Origin: Begonia masoniana
Taxonomy: Eukaryota; Streptophyta; Magnoliopsida; Cucurbitales; Begoniaceae
NCBI GenBank assembly: GCA_022432975.1
Contig: CM039511.1
Span: 47,254,902 to 47,318,901 of the forward strand
Length of the DNA stretch: 64,000 nt
Direction: 5' to 3'
The translations under genes were made by a program, and so were the position numbers. The notes below the pieces were generated by a model. That model did not search any database and had not been told where the DNA came from. It worked only from the letters and a program-made list of their open reading frames with translations. Shown here one piece after another: positions 1-11,627 of this stretch (position 1 is its first letter; every line of letters begins with the position of its first letter).

Positions 1-3000
1 TTTGTTACAAAAGAGTCGAACGTATCAAGCAAATGAGGTTGAGTGTTACATGACTTGTGGTTAGAACCTAAGTTATCCATTTCACTTTCAAGGTTTTAAC
101 TTGAAGTGATGAGAACGACGTGTATTGAGGACCCAACAACCTTCTTGGACGCGAAACTAAGACTTAGTAATGCGCTTGATGAAGCATTAGAAACTTTACT
201 TCCATCGATTTGTTCCAAAGGAGTGGAACGTATCAAGCAAATGAGGTTGAGTGTTACATGACTTGTGGTTAAAACCTAAGTTATCCATGTCACTGTCAAG
301 GCTTTTAACTTGAAGTGATGAGAACGACGTGTATTGAGGACCCAACAACCTTCATGGACGCGAAACTAAGACTTAGTAATGTGCTTGATGAAGCATTAGA
401 AACTTCACTTCAATCGATTTGTTCCAAAAGAGTTGAACGTGTCAGGCAAATGAGGTTGAGTGTTACATGACTTGTGGTTAGACCCTAAGTTATCCATTTC
501 ACTTTCAAGTTTTTAACTTGAAGTGATGAGAACGACGTGTATTGAGGACCCAACAACCTTAATGGACGCGAAACTAAGACTAGTAATACGCTTGATGAAG
601 CATTAGAAACTTCACTTCAATCGAATTGTTCCAAAAGAGTTGAACGTATCAACAAATGAGGTTGAGTGTTACATGACTTGTGGTTAGAACCTAAGTTATC
701 CATTTCACATTTCAAGGTTTTAACTTGAAGTGATGAGAACGACGTGTATTGAGGACCCAACAACCTTCATGGACGCGTAACTAAGACTTAGTAATGCGCT
801 TGATGAAGCATTAGAAACTTCACTTCAATCGATTTGTTCCAAAAGAGTTGAACGTATCAAGCAAATGAGGTTGAGTGTTACATGACTTGTGGTTAGAACC
901 TAAGTTATTCCATTTCACATTCAAGGTTTTAACTTGAAGTGATGAGAACGACGTGTATTGAGGACCCAACAACCTTCATGGACGCGAAACTAAGACTTAG
1001 TAATGCGCTTGATGAAGCATTAGAAACTTCACTTCAATCGATTTGTTCCAAAAGAGTTGAACGTATCAAGCAAATGAGGTTGAGTGTTACATGACTTGTG
1101 GTTAGAACCTAAGTTATCCATTTCACATTCAAGGTTTTAACTTGAATGATGAGAACGACGTGTATTGAGGACCCAACAACCTTCATGGACGCGAAACTAA
1201 GACTTAATAATGCGCTTGATGAAGCATTAGAAACTTCACTTCAATCGATTTGTTCCAAAGAGTTGAACGTATCAAGCAAATGAGGTTGAGTGTTACATGA
1301 CTTGTGGTTAGAACCTAAGTTATCCATTTCACATTCAAGTTTTAACTTGAATTGATGAGAACCTTCTGGACGCGATAACTAAGACTTAGTAATGCGCTTG
1401 ATGAAGCATTAGAAACTTCACTTCAATCGATTTGTTCCAAAAGAGTCTGAACGTATCAAGCAAATGAGGTTGAGTGTTACATGACTTGTGGCTTAGAACC
1501 TAAGTTATCCATTTCACATTCACGGTTTTAACTAGAATTGATGAGAACGACGTGTATTGAGGACCACACAACCTTCATGGACGCGTAATACTAAGACTTA
1601 TTAATGCGCTTGATGAAGCATAAGAAACTTCATTTCAATCGATTTGTTCCAAAAGAGTTGACGTATCAAGCAAATGAGGTTTAGGTTACATGACTTGTGG
1701 TTAGGAACTTAAGTTATCCATTTACACATCAAGGTTTTCACTTGAAGTGATGAGAACGAGGTGTATTGAGGATCCAACAACCTCATGGATGCGTAACTAA
1801 AGACTTAGTAATACGCTTGATAAGCATAAGAAACTTCATTTCAATCGATTTGTTACAAAAGATTCGATACGTATCAAGCAAATGAGGTTGAGTGTTACAA
1901 GACTTGTGGTTAGAACCTAAGTTATCCATTTCACTTTCAAGGTTTTAACTTGAAGTGACGAGAACGACGTGTATTGTGGACCCAACAACCTTCATGGACG
2001 CGAAACTATGATTTAGTAATGCGCTTGATGAAGCATTAGAAACTTCACTTCAATCGATTTGTTCCAAAAGAGTTGAACGTATCAAGCAAATGAGGTTGAG
2101 TGTTACATGACTTGTGGTTAGAACCTAAGTTATCCATTTCACATTCAAGGTTTTAACTTGAAATGATGAGAACGACGTGTATTGAGGACCCACAACCTTC
2201 ATGGACGCGAAACTAAGACTTAGTAATGCGCTTGATGAAGCATTAGAAACTTCACTTCAATCGATTCGTTCCAAAAGAGTTGAACGTATAAAGGAAAAGA
2301 GGTTGAGTGTTACATGACTTGTGGTTAGAACCTAAGTTATCCATTTCACATTCAAGGTTTTAACTTGAAGTGATGAGAACGACGTGTATTGAGGACCCAA
2401 CAACCTTCATGGACGCGAAACTAAGACTTAGTAATGCGCTTGATGAAGCATTAGAAACTTCACTTCAATCGAATTTGTTCTAAAAGAGTTGAACGTATCA
2501 AGCAAATGAGGTTGAGTGTTACATGACTTGTGGGTAGAACCTAAGTTATTCATTTCACATTCAAGGTTTTAACTTGAATTGATGAGAACGACGTGTATTG
2601 AGGACCCAACAACCTTCATGGACGCGAAACTAAGACTTAGTAATGCGCTTGATGAAGCATTAGAAACTTCACTTCAATCGATTTGTTCCAAAAGAGTTGA
2701 ACGTATCAAGCAAATGAGGTTGAGTGTTACATGACTTGTGGTTAGAACCTAAGTTATCCATTTCACATTCAAGGTTTTAACTTGAAGTGATGAGAACGAC
2801 GTGTATTGAGGACCCAACAACCTTCATGGACGCGAAACTAAGACTTAATAATGCGCTTGATGAAGCATTAGAATCTTCACTTTCAATCGATTTGTTCCGA
2901 AAGAGTTGAACGTATCAAGCAAATGAGGTTGAGTGTTACATGACTTGTGGTTAGAACCTAAGTTATTTATTTCACATTCAAGGTTTTAAGTTGAATTGAT

Positions 3001-6000
3001 GAGAACGACGTGTATTGAGGACCCAACAACCTTCATTGGACGCGTAAACTAAGACTTAGTAATGCGCTTGATGAAGCATAAGAAACTTCACTTCAATCGA
3101 TTTGTTCCAAAAGAGTTGAACGTATCAACAAATGAGGTATGAGTGTTACATGACTTGTGGTTATAACCTAAGGTTATCCATTTCACATTCATGGTTTTAA
3201 CTTGAAGTGATGAGAACGACGTGTATTGAGGACCCAACAACCTTGCATGGACGCGAAACTAAGACTTAGTAATAGCTTGATGAAGGCATTAGAAACTTCA
3301 TTTCAATCGATTGTTCTAAAAGAGTTGAACGTATCAAAGCAAATGAGGTTGAGTGTTACATGACTTGTGGTAGAACCTAAGTTATCCATTTCACATTCAA
3401 GGTTTAACTTGAATTGATGAGAACGACGTGTATTGAGGACCCAACAACCTTCATGGACGCGAAACTAAGACTTAAGTAATGCGCTTGATGAAGCATAGAA
3501 ACTTCACTTCAATCGATTTGTTCCAAAAGAGTTGAACGTATCAAGCAAATGAGGTTGAGTGTTACATGACTTGTGGTTAGAACCTAAGTTATCATTTCAC
3601 ATTCAAGGTTTTAACTTGAAGTGATGAGAACGACGTGTATTGAGGACCCAACAACCTTCATGGACGCGAAACTAAGACTTTAGTAATGCGCTTGATGAAG
3701 CATTAGAAACTTCACTTCAATCGATTTGTTCCAAAAGAGTTGAACGTATCAAGCAAATGAGGTTGAGTGTTACATGACTTGTGGTTAGAACCTAAGTTAT
3801 CCATTTCACATTCAAGGTTTTAACTTGAATTGATGAGAACGACGTGTATTGAGGACCCAACAACCTTCATGGACGCGAAACTAAGACTTAGTAATGCGCT
3901 TGATGAAGCATTAGAAACTTCACTTCAATCGATTTGTTCCAAAAGAGTTGAACGTATCAAGCAAATGAGGTTGAGTGTTACATGACTTGTGGTTAGAACC
4001 TAAGTTATCCATTTCACATTCAAGGTTTTAACTTGAAGTGATGAGAACGACGTGTATTGAGGACCCAACAACCTTCATGGACGCGAAACTAAGACTTAGT
4101 AATGCGCTTGATAAAGCATTAGAAACTTCACTTCAATCGATTTGTTCAAAAGAGTTGAACGTATCAAGCAAATGAGGTTGAGTGTTACATGACTTGTGGT
4201 TAGAACCTAAGTTATTCATTTCACATTCAAGGTTTAACTTGAATTGATGAGAACGACGTGTATTGAGGACCCAACAACCTTCATGGACGCGAAACTAAGA
4301 CTTAATAATGCGCTTGATGAAGCATTAGAAACTTCACTTTAATCGATTTGTTCCAAAAGAGTTGAACGTATCAAGCAAATGAGGTGAGTGTTACATGACT
4401 TGTGGTTAGAACCTAAGTTATCATTTACATTCAAGGTTTTAACTTGAATTGATGAGAACGACGTGTATTGAGGACCCAACAACCTTCATGGACGCGAAAC
4501 TAAGACTTAATAATGCGCTTGATGAAGCATATAGAAACTTCACTTCAATCGATTTGTTCCAAAAGAGTTGAACGTATCAAGCAAATGAGGTTGAGTGTTA
4601 CATGACTTGTGGTTAGAACCTAAGTTATTTATTTCACATTCAAGGTTTTAAGTTGAATTGATGAGAACGACGTGTATTGAGGACCCAACAACCTTCTTGG
4701 ACGCGAAACTAAGACTTAGTAATGCGCTTGATGAAGCATTAGAAACTTCACTTCAATCGATTTGTTCCAAAAGAGTTGAACGTATCAAGCAAATGAGGTT
4801 GAGTGTTACATGACTTGTGGTTAGAACCTAAGTTATCCATTTCACATTCAAGGTTTTAACTTGAATGATGAGAACGACGTGTATTGAGGACCCAACAACC
4901 TTCATGGACGCGAAACTAAGACTTAGTAATGCGCTTGATGAAGCATTAGAAACTTCACTTCAATCGATTTGTTCCAAAAGAGTTGAACGTATCAAGCAAA
5001 TGAGGTTGAGTGTTACATGACTTGTGGTAGAACCTAATGTTATCCATTTCACATTCAAGGTTTTAACTTGAAGTGATGAGAACGACGTGTATTGAGGACC
5101 GAACAACCTTGATGGACGCGAAACTAAGACTTAGTAATGCGCTTGATGAAGCATTAGAAACTTCACTTCAATCGATTTGTTCCAAAAGAGTTGAACGTAT
5201 CAAGCAAATGAGGTTGAGTGTTACATGACTTGTGGTTAGAACCTAAGTTATCATTTCACATTCAAGGTTTTAACTTGAAGTGATGAGAACGACGTGTATT
5301 GAGGACCCAACAACCTTCATGGACGCGAAACTAAGACTTAATAATGCGCTTGATGAAGCATTAGAAACTTCACTTTAATCGATTTGTTCCAAAAGAGTTA
5401 AACGTATCAAGCAAATGAGGTTGAGTGTTACATGACTTGTGGTTAGAACCTAAGTTATCCATTTAACATTCAAGGTTTTAACTTGAATTGATGAGAACGA
5501 CGTGTATTGAGGACCCAACAACCTTCATGGACGCGAAACTAAGACTTAATAAGCGCTTGATGAAGCATTAGAATCTTCACTTTAATCGATTTGTTCCAAA
5601 AGAGTTGAACTTATCAAGCAAATGAGGTTGAGTGTTACATGACTTGTGGTTAGAACCTAAGTTATTTATTTCACATTCAAGGTTTTAAGTTGAATTGATG
5701 AGAACGACGTGTATTGAGGACCCAACAACCTTCTTGGACGCGAAACTAAGACTTAGTAATGCGCTTGATGAAGCATTAGAAACTTCACTTCAATCGATTT
5801 GTTCCAAAAGAGTTGAACGTATCAAGCAAATGAGGTTGAGTGTTACATGACTTGTGGTTAGAACCTAAGTTATCCATTTCACATTCAAGGTTTTAACTTG
5901 AAAGTGATGAGAACGACGTGTATTGAGGACCCAACAACCTTCATGGACGCGAAACTAAGACTTAGTAATACGCTTGATAAGCATTAGAAACTTCACTTCA

Positions 6001-8410
6001 ATCGAATTGTTCCAAAAGAGTTGAACGTATCAAGCAAATGAGGTTGAGTGTTACATGACTTGTGGTTAGAACCTAAGTTATTCCATTTCACATTCAAGTT
6101 TTAACTTGAATTGATGAGAACGACGTGTATTGAGGACCCAACAACCTTCATGGACGCGAAACTAAGACTTAATAATGCGCTTGATGAAGCATTAGAAACT
6201 TCACTTTAATCGATTTGTTCCAAAAGAGTTGAACGTATCAAGCAAATGAGGTTGAGTGTTACATGACTTGTGGTTAGAACCTAGTTATCCATTTCACATT
6301 CAAGGTTTTAACTTGAATTGATGAGAACGACGTGTATGAGGACCCAACAACCTTCATGGACGCGAAACTAAGACTTAATAAGCGCTTGATGAAGCATTAG
6401 AATCTTCACTTTAATCGATTTGTTCCAAAAGAGTTGAACTTATCAAGCAAATGAGGTTGAGTGTTACATGACTTGTGGTTAGAACCTAAGTTATTTATTT
6501 CACATTCAAGGTTTTAAGTTGAATTGATGAGAACGACGTGTATTGAGGACCCAACAACCTTCTTGGACGCGAAACTAAGACTTAGTAATGCGCTTGATGA
6601 AGCATTAGAAACTTCACTTCAATCGATTTGTTCCAAAAGAGTTGAACGTATCAAGCAAATGAGGTTGAGTGTTACATGACTTGTGGTTAGAACCTAAGTT
6701 ATCCATTTCACATTCAAGGTTTTAACTTGAAATGATGAGAACGACGTGTATTGAGGACCCAACAACCTTCATGGACGCGAAACTAAGACTTAGTAATACG
6801 CTTGATAAAGCATTAGAAACTTCATTTCAATCGAATTGTTCTAAAAGAGTTGAACGTATCAAACAAATGAGGTTGAGTGTTACATGACTTGTGGGTAGAA
6901 CCTAAGTTATTCATTTCACATTCAAGGTTTTAACTTGAATTGATGAGAACGACGTGTATTGAGGACCTAACAACCTTCATGGACGCGAAACTAAGATTGA
7001 ATAATGCGCTTGATGAAGCATTAGAAACTTCTCTTCAATCGATTTGTTCCAAAAGAGTTGAACGTATCAAGCAAATGAGGTTGAGTGTTACATGACTTGT
7101 GGTTAGAATCTAAGTTAACAATTTCACATTCAAGGTTTTAACTTGAAGTGATGAGAACGACGTGTATTGAGGACCCAACAACCTTCATGGCCGCGTAATT
7201 AAGACTTAGTAATGCGCTTGATGAAGCATAAGAAACTTCAATTCAATTGATTTATTCCAAAAGAGTTGATCGTATCAAGCAAATGAGGTTGAGTGTTACA
7301 TTACTTGTGGTTAGAACCTAAGTTATCCATTTCACATTCAAGGTTTTAACTAGAAGTGATGAGAACGACGTGTATTGAGAACCCAACAATCTTCATGGAC
7401 GCGAAACTAAGACTTAGTAATGCGCTTGATGAAGCATTAGAAACTTCATTTCAATCAATTTGTTCCAAAAGAGTTGATCGTATCAAGCAAATGAGGTTGA
7501 GTGTCACATTACTTGTGGTTAGAACCTAAGTTATCCATTTCACATTCAAGGTTTTAACTTGAAGTGATGAGAACGACGTGTATTGAGGACCCAACAACCT
7601 TCATGGCCGCGAAACTAAGACTTAGTAATGCCCTTGATGAAGTATTAGAAACTTTACTTCAATCGATTTGTTCCAAAAGAGTTGATCGTATCAAGCAAAT
7701 GAGGTTGAGTGTTACATTATTTGTGGTTGGAACCTAAGTTATCCATTTCACATTCAAAGTTTTAACTTGAAGTCATGAGAACGACGTGTATTGAGGACCC
7801 AACAACCTTCATGGACGCGAAACTAAGACTTAGTAAAGCGCTTGATGAAGTATAAGAAACTTCACTTTAATCGATTTATTCCAAAAGAGTTGAACGTATC
7901 AAGCAAATGAACTTGTGGTTAGTACCTAAGTTATCCATTTCACATTCAAGCATTTAACTTGAAGTGATGAGAACGACGTGTATTGAGGACCTAACAACGT
8001 TCATGGACGCGAAACTAATACTTAATAATGCGCTTGATGAAGCATTAAAAACTTCTCTTCAATCGATTTGTTCCAAAAGAGTTCAACGTATCAAGCAAAT
8101 GAGGTTGAGTGTTACATGACTTGTGGTTAGAACCTAAGTAACAATTTAACATTCAAGGTTTTAACTTGAATTGATGAGAACGACGTGTATGAGGACCCAA
8201 CAACCTTCATGGACGCGAAACTAATACTTAATAATGCGCTTGATGAAGTATTAGAAACTTCACTTCAATCGATTTGTTCCAAAAGAGTTCAACGTATCAA
8301 GCAAATGAGGTTGAGTGTTACATGACTTGTGGTTAGAACCTAAGTAAACAATTTAACATTCAAGGTTTTAACTTGAATTGATGAGAACGACGTGTATTGA
8401 GGACCCAACA
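1..8410. repeat. 208-bp centromeric-type satellite array, left block (about 40 monomers)
   Basis: Head-to-tail monomers of 208 bp. The period was read from the spacing of the landmark AATCGATTTGTTCC and of GAACGACGTGTATTGAGG. Monomers vary mostly by single-base changes and 1-2 nt indels; one near 1350 has lost a block between ATGAGAACGACG and CTTCATGG. The dominant variant here has CATGACTTGTGG and GTTGAACGTATC. From about 7250 a second variant appears with CATTACTTGTGG and GTTGATCGTATC. Copies of multi-monomer blocks occur locally: the rare AGTTATTTAT variant recurs at 2961, 4623, 5660 and 6489, spacings of 8, 5 and 4 monomers. No conserved reading frame runs through it. The array continues out of the window on the left and ends at the CAACA target duplication of element B (8406-8410). 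Confidence 0.97.
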
Positions 8411-9147
8411 TGATGTGGGCAATGATGGCATTGAAGACGAATTGGGCCAAGAAGAATACTTAATGGAATTGAAAATACCAAATGGACCTATCACTAGAGC
8501 TCGGGCTAAAAAGCTTAAAGAAGAAGTCCAAAATAACTTATTTCAAGAATCAAGACCACTGGAAGAAATGGGCTTTAAAATTATTAATGTGTTACAAATA
8601 CAAATAGGAGTTTGATTAGGCCCAAATGATCACCAATTCAGCTAAGAAGGCTCTAGAAGGAGTAATTTCGAAGTGACATCCTCTTAGGCATTTAATATTG
8701 TCATAGAGAAGGCCAAATGGTGTTTTGATCGTTTCCAAAGAAGGCTGAACCTAGTCCATATTAGTAGCAAAGTTCTTTCTTATGTTTTCAAGGCTATTTA
8801 ATGTCTATTCTAGACTATTCTTGTAAGCCTATAAATACTTGGGAGTTCTTCATTGTAAGACACACTAGAATGAGAATTATGTTGTGAGAATTTCCTCCAA
8901 ACTGTTCTTCTGTAGAACTTGCGAAAATTTAAAGTGCAACCACTTGATTTCCAACCCTTATAATATTGGTTTCTTGCTCTTCCATAGCAACGGGGTCAAT
9001 ATTTCTTTCTTGATACTATTTGTTTCTGGTTGTCATATAACCACGGGGTCATTAGTCCTAAACTTTGAAATTACTATTGGGCGATCCTGAAGTTGATTCC
9101 ATCTATTGACGTTGGGTCTCACAACAAGTTTGTTGAGGTTTGCATCA
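8411..9147 (+). repeat. 5' LTR of element B (737 bp)
   Basis: Starts TGATGTGGGC and ends TTTGCATCA, with TGATG/CATCA as terminal inverted repeat. It matches the 3' LTR at 26172-26830 almost base for base, apart from a 78-bp block present only here (about 8693-8770). The first 200 bp encode the last part of the pol frame, including a [10 protein letters not shown] motif. A plausible TATA box, TATAAATA, lies at 8830-8837, followed about 30 bp downstream by the likely transcript start region. Confidence 0.93.
8830..8837 (+). promoter_or_regulatory. Putative TATA box in 5' LTR of element B
   Basis: TATAAATA sits in the middle of the LTR, the usual position for a plant LTR U3/R promoter. The matching site in the 3' LTR near 26513-26520 reads TAAAAATA, so the two LTRs have diverged at this point. 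Assigned from consensus only. Confidence 0.5.
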
Positions 9148-9149
9148 TT

Positions 9150-9160
9150 TGGTATCAGAG
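9150..9160 (+). promoter_or_regulatory. Primer binding site of element B (tRNA-iMet type)
   Basis: TGGTATCAGAG begins three bases after the LTR end. It is the standard complement to the 3' end of plant initiator tRNA-Met used by most Ty3/gypsy elements. Confidence 0.9.
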
Positions 9161-9706
9161 ACTAGACATCCAATTGAGGTTTTGTTTATCGTCTAGTGCT
9201 TCCATTCTTTTTATTTCAATTTCCTCTTTGTTGTTGATCCATAATTTCATATCTTTGTTCTCGCTCTCATTGCTAGTTTATAAGAAAAAAAGAAAAAAAA
9301 GGGAAAAAAAAAAAGAAGAAGAAAAGAAAAGAGGAAAAAAAATTTCTTTATTCTGTTATCATATATCTTTTTTGTTTCGCACTCCGTGGTATCAATCTTA
9401 TTGTGACCATATTTCTTCCATTCCTTCCTTTATTTTACGCCCCATTGCTTTCGTCTTTACTAAGAAATCTATATTTTAAGTGTGTTGGTTTTCATTTGTT
9501 TTGCTTTGATATTTACCTTGTTTAGTTTTCTCAAGAACTTTGAGGAGGAAAGTGAGGGGTAAAAGGCAAGAGTTGGAGAGCTTATTAGAGGGTAAAAGCC
9601 GAAATCTATGTGAGTAAACACGAGTGCTCGAGAACCATATTTGAGTGTATACACGTGAGGGAGAGGTGAGGTCCGTTTCTTTACACTTTTATACAGATTC
9701 TATAGC
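9161..9706 (+). other. Untranslated leader of element B
   Basis: No conserved protein frame. It contains an A/G-rich low-complexity stretch (about 9281-9342) and, close to gag, GGGTAAAAGGCAAGAG (9557-9572) and ACACGTGAGGGAGAGGT (9651-9667). The same two motifs occur in the same order in the leader of the distinct element A, which suggests a conserved leader function such as RNA packaging or splicing; that function is inference. Confidence 0.7.
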
Positions 9707-10021
9707 ATGTCTGAAAGAGAAGGTGAAGCAACGCCAATGGATAGCAATTTGGTTATCCAAGCCATGCAGCAACAATTCCAGAGGATGAACGTCCAATTTG
9801 AAGAGATTCGAGATCGATTGGATCGTAGTGATAAACGAATTAATCAAATTCAACAAGGTGCCATACCCCAAGAAAGACAGCCAACTAGACGACCCTTCTT
9901 TACTGCAGTTAATCCCATGGGTGAATATGCTGAAGAGCATGAGGATTTTGACGAAGTAGCCTCAATAAGAAGAGAAAGAGATTATAGGCAAGACAAAGAC
10001 GTCAATACCGAGAAAGAAATT
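9707..10021 (+). pseudogene. gag: Element B gag, N-terminal fragment (interrupted by element A)
   Basis: A frame opens at an ATG about 560 bp after the primer site and encodes a coiled-coil-like, Glu/Arg/Gln-rich Gag N-terminus. It includes a segment NLVIQAMQQQFQRMNVQFEE and a following DRLDRSDKRINQIQQG stretch. The frame is broken at 10021 by the LTR of element A, which inserted with AAATT duplicated on both sides (10017-10021 and 20659-20663). The rest of this Gag resumes at 20659. Gag would form the cytoplasmic virus-like particle; this copy cannot be read through. Confidence 0.85.
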
Positions 10022-10869
10022 TGATGTGATCCAAGCAGCGACAAAGCCCAAGCCCAAGAGCAACGATCCAATTGAGGACATTGGCGGCCCAATGACACGG
10101 TCCAAAGCTAAGAAGATGCGTGAGGCCTTGTAAAAATTAATTTTAGAGATCCAAGGGAGAGAGGAGCCGCGACAACTTGATTTAAAACTATTGAATGTGT
10201 CGAGGATTGAAGATAATCAAAATCAAGTTGAAGCAAGGGAGGCCAAAGATGCATGAAGATTTACATGTGCCATGCAGATGCACGTGCAAGAATTAAAAAG
10301 TCACATGAGAAGCACATGCAAATCCAAACAAATCACGTATAAGAGATTTTATCTGACAGAATCTACTCAAATCAATTCAAATCATATTCAAACGTAGTTT
10401 AAACGTGAGATGATATCTTATCATGCAAAGGATCATTATCTCACGATTTTATTAGTTATTTTATTTTTATTTTCGTATTTTTTTAATTTTCATGTGTAGC
10501 CTATTTAATGGCAAAACACTTTTGATTTAGGAGAACAAGTTTGAATTAAAAATGTTTTTTTTATAGAGGATTTCTCTTTAATTCTTTGCGAAGAACAACG
10601 ATCTTCTTCAAGTCATGCTTGAAAAATCTCGCTTGATAGCTTTGGTTCTTACCAACGAATTTGGTCTGGGTCAAGCTCCTGTTTTGATAGCTTTGGTTCA
10701 GCCAACAGGTGTGGCTCGGGTCAAGCTCCTGTTTTGATAACTAGGGTTCCATCGAGTTCTTCGATTGGGGTCTTAGTTCCTTACTTTATTCTTGAATCAA
10801 AAAGGCATTCCTAGAATTATTCCGCGTTGTTGTCGGGTCCCGGGTCCTTTCGATCCGAGGTTCGCATCA
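10022..10869 (+). repeat. 5' LTR of element A (848 bp)
   Basis: Begins TGATGTGATCC and ends TTCGCATCA. The first part encodes the C-terminal pol tail including DPMTRSKAKKM-type residues (read most cleanly in the other copy, 60163-60393). Near its 3' end are one partial and one full unit of the 50-bp motif (AGCTTTGGTTCAGCCAACAG...) that is hugely amplified in the 3' LTR. Boundaries are set by the target duplication and the following primer site. Confidence 0.92.
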
Positions 10870-10871
10870 GT

Positions 10872-10883
10872 TAGTATCAGAGC
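10872..10883 (+). promoter_or_regulatory. Primer binding site of element A (tRNA-iMet type, one mismatch)
   Basis: TAGTATCAGAGC, two bases after the LTR end. It matches TGGTATCAGAGC except for A at the second position. The second copy has the same A at 53922, so the mismatch is old. Confidence 0.82.
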
Positions 10884-11625
10884 TTCGGCTCCTTGATTCA
10901 AGAAGCTATCTTTAATTTTTGTTATCAATATTTTCTTCATCTTATTCTATTCGTCCTAGTACTCAAAAAAGCACCAAAAAAAAAAAAAAAATTTCCATCC
11001 TTATTATCAAGTCTCGATTTTTATCATCAATTTTTTCTTCTTGTGAATTTCTCCTCTTGAAATTCGAAGAGTACAAAAAAAAATTGTCAAAAGTAAAAAA
11101 AAAAAAAAGAGTTGTGAGAAGTAAAAAAAAAAAAAAATCGAAATTTTGTTCTAGAGATTTTGAAATTTCTAGCATTTTTAATTCAAAAATTCGTAGATAA
11201 TTGTTCTTTGAAAATTCAAATTATTGAATCTTCATTCAAAATATTGTCTTTATCCAAATTTATTCCTTGAAGGTTCAAATTGTTGAATCTTCATTTGAAA
11301 GATTGTCGTCATCTAAAGTTTTGTCTTATTTCAATCATACCCTTGATTTAGCCATCTTTACAAGTTTGAACTTTTAAGCTTTAAAGTTTGATTTTTTATA
11401 GTTTGGCTTGTTGAATATTTACCATCGATCAAGTTCTTACGTAAAGAACTAGAAGGGAGATCTAGAGGTAAAAGGCAAGAGGGTGAGACTATTATAGGAA
11501 AAGCCTTAATTTTTGAGCGAAACACGAATGGAGTGACATCCATCGAGAGTAAACACGTGAGGGAGAGGTAAGGTCCATTACTTGATTATTTTTTTACTTC
11601 TAACAATTTTCTTTTATTTTTCTTA
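10884..11625 (+). other. Untranslated leader of element A
   Basis: AT-rich, with several A runs (10975-10990, 11096-11108, 11125-11137) and no conserved frame. Near gag it carries GAGGTAAAAGGCAAGAGGG (11464-11482) and ACACGTGAGGGAGAGGTAAGG (from 11553), motifs shared with the leader of element B. The last contains an AG|GTAAG-like splice-donor consensus. Confidence 0.7.
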
Positions 11626-11627
11626 TT

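Noticed and set aside
1..8410. Possible CRISPR array because of regular direct repeats
   Set aside because: Repeats are contiguous 208-bp monomers without unique spacers, in a eukaryotic context with plant retrotransposons; this is a satellite.
9093..9479. Open frame of 128 codons across the LTR end, primer site and leader of element B
   Set aside because: It crosses the LTR boundary and primer site and ends in a low-complexity Lys-rich run; not expected to be translated.
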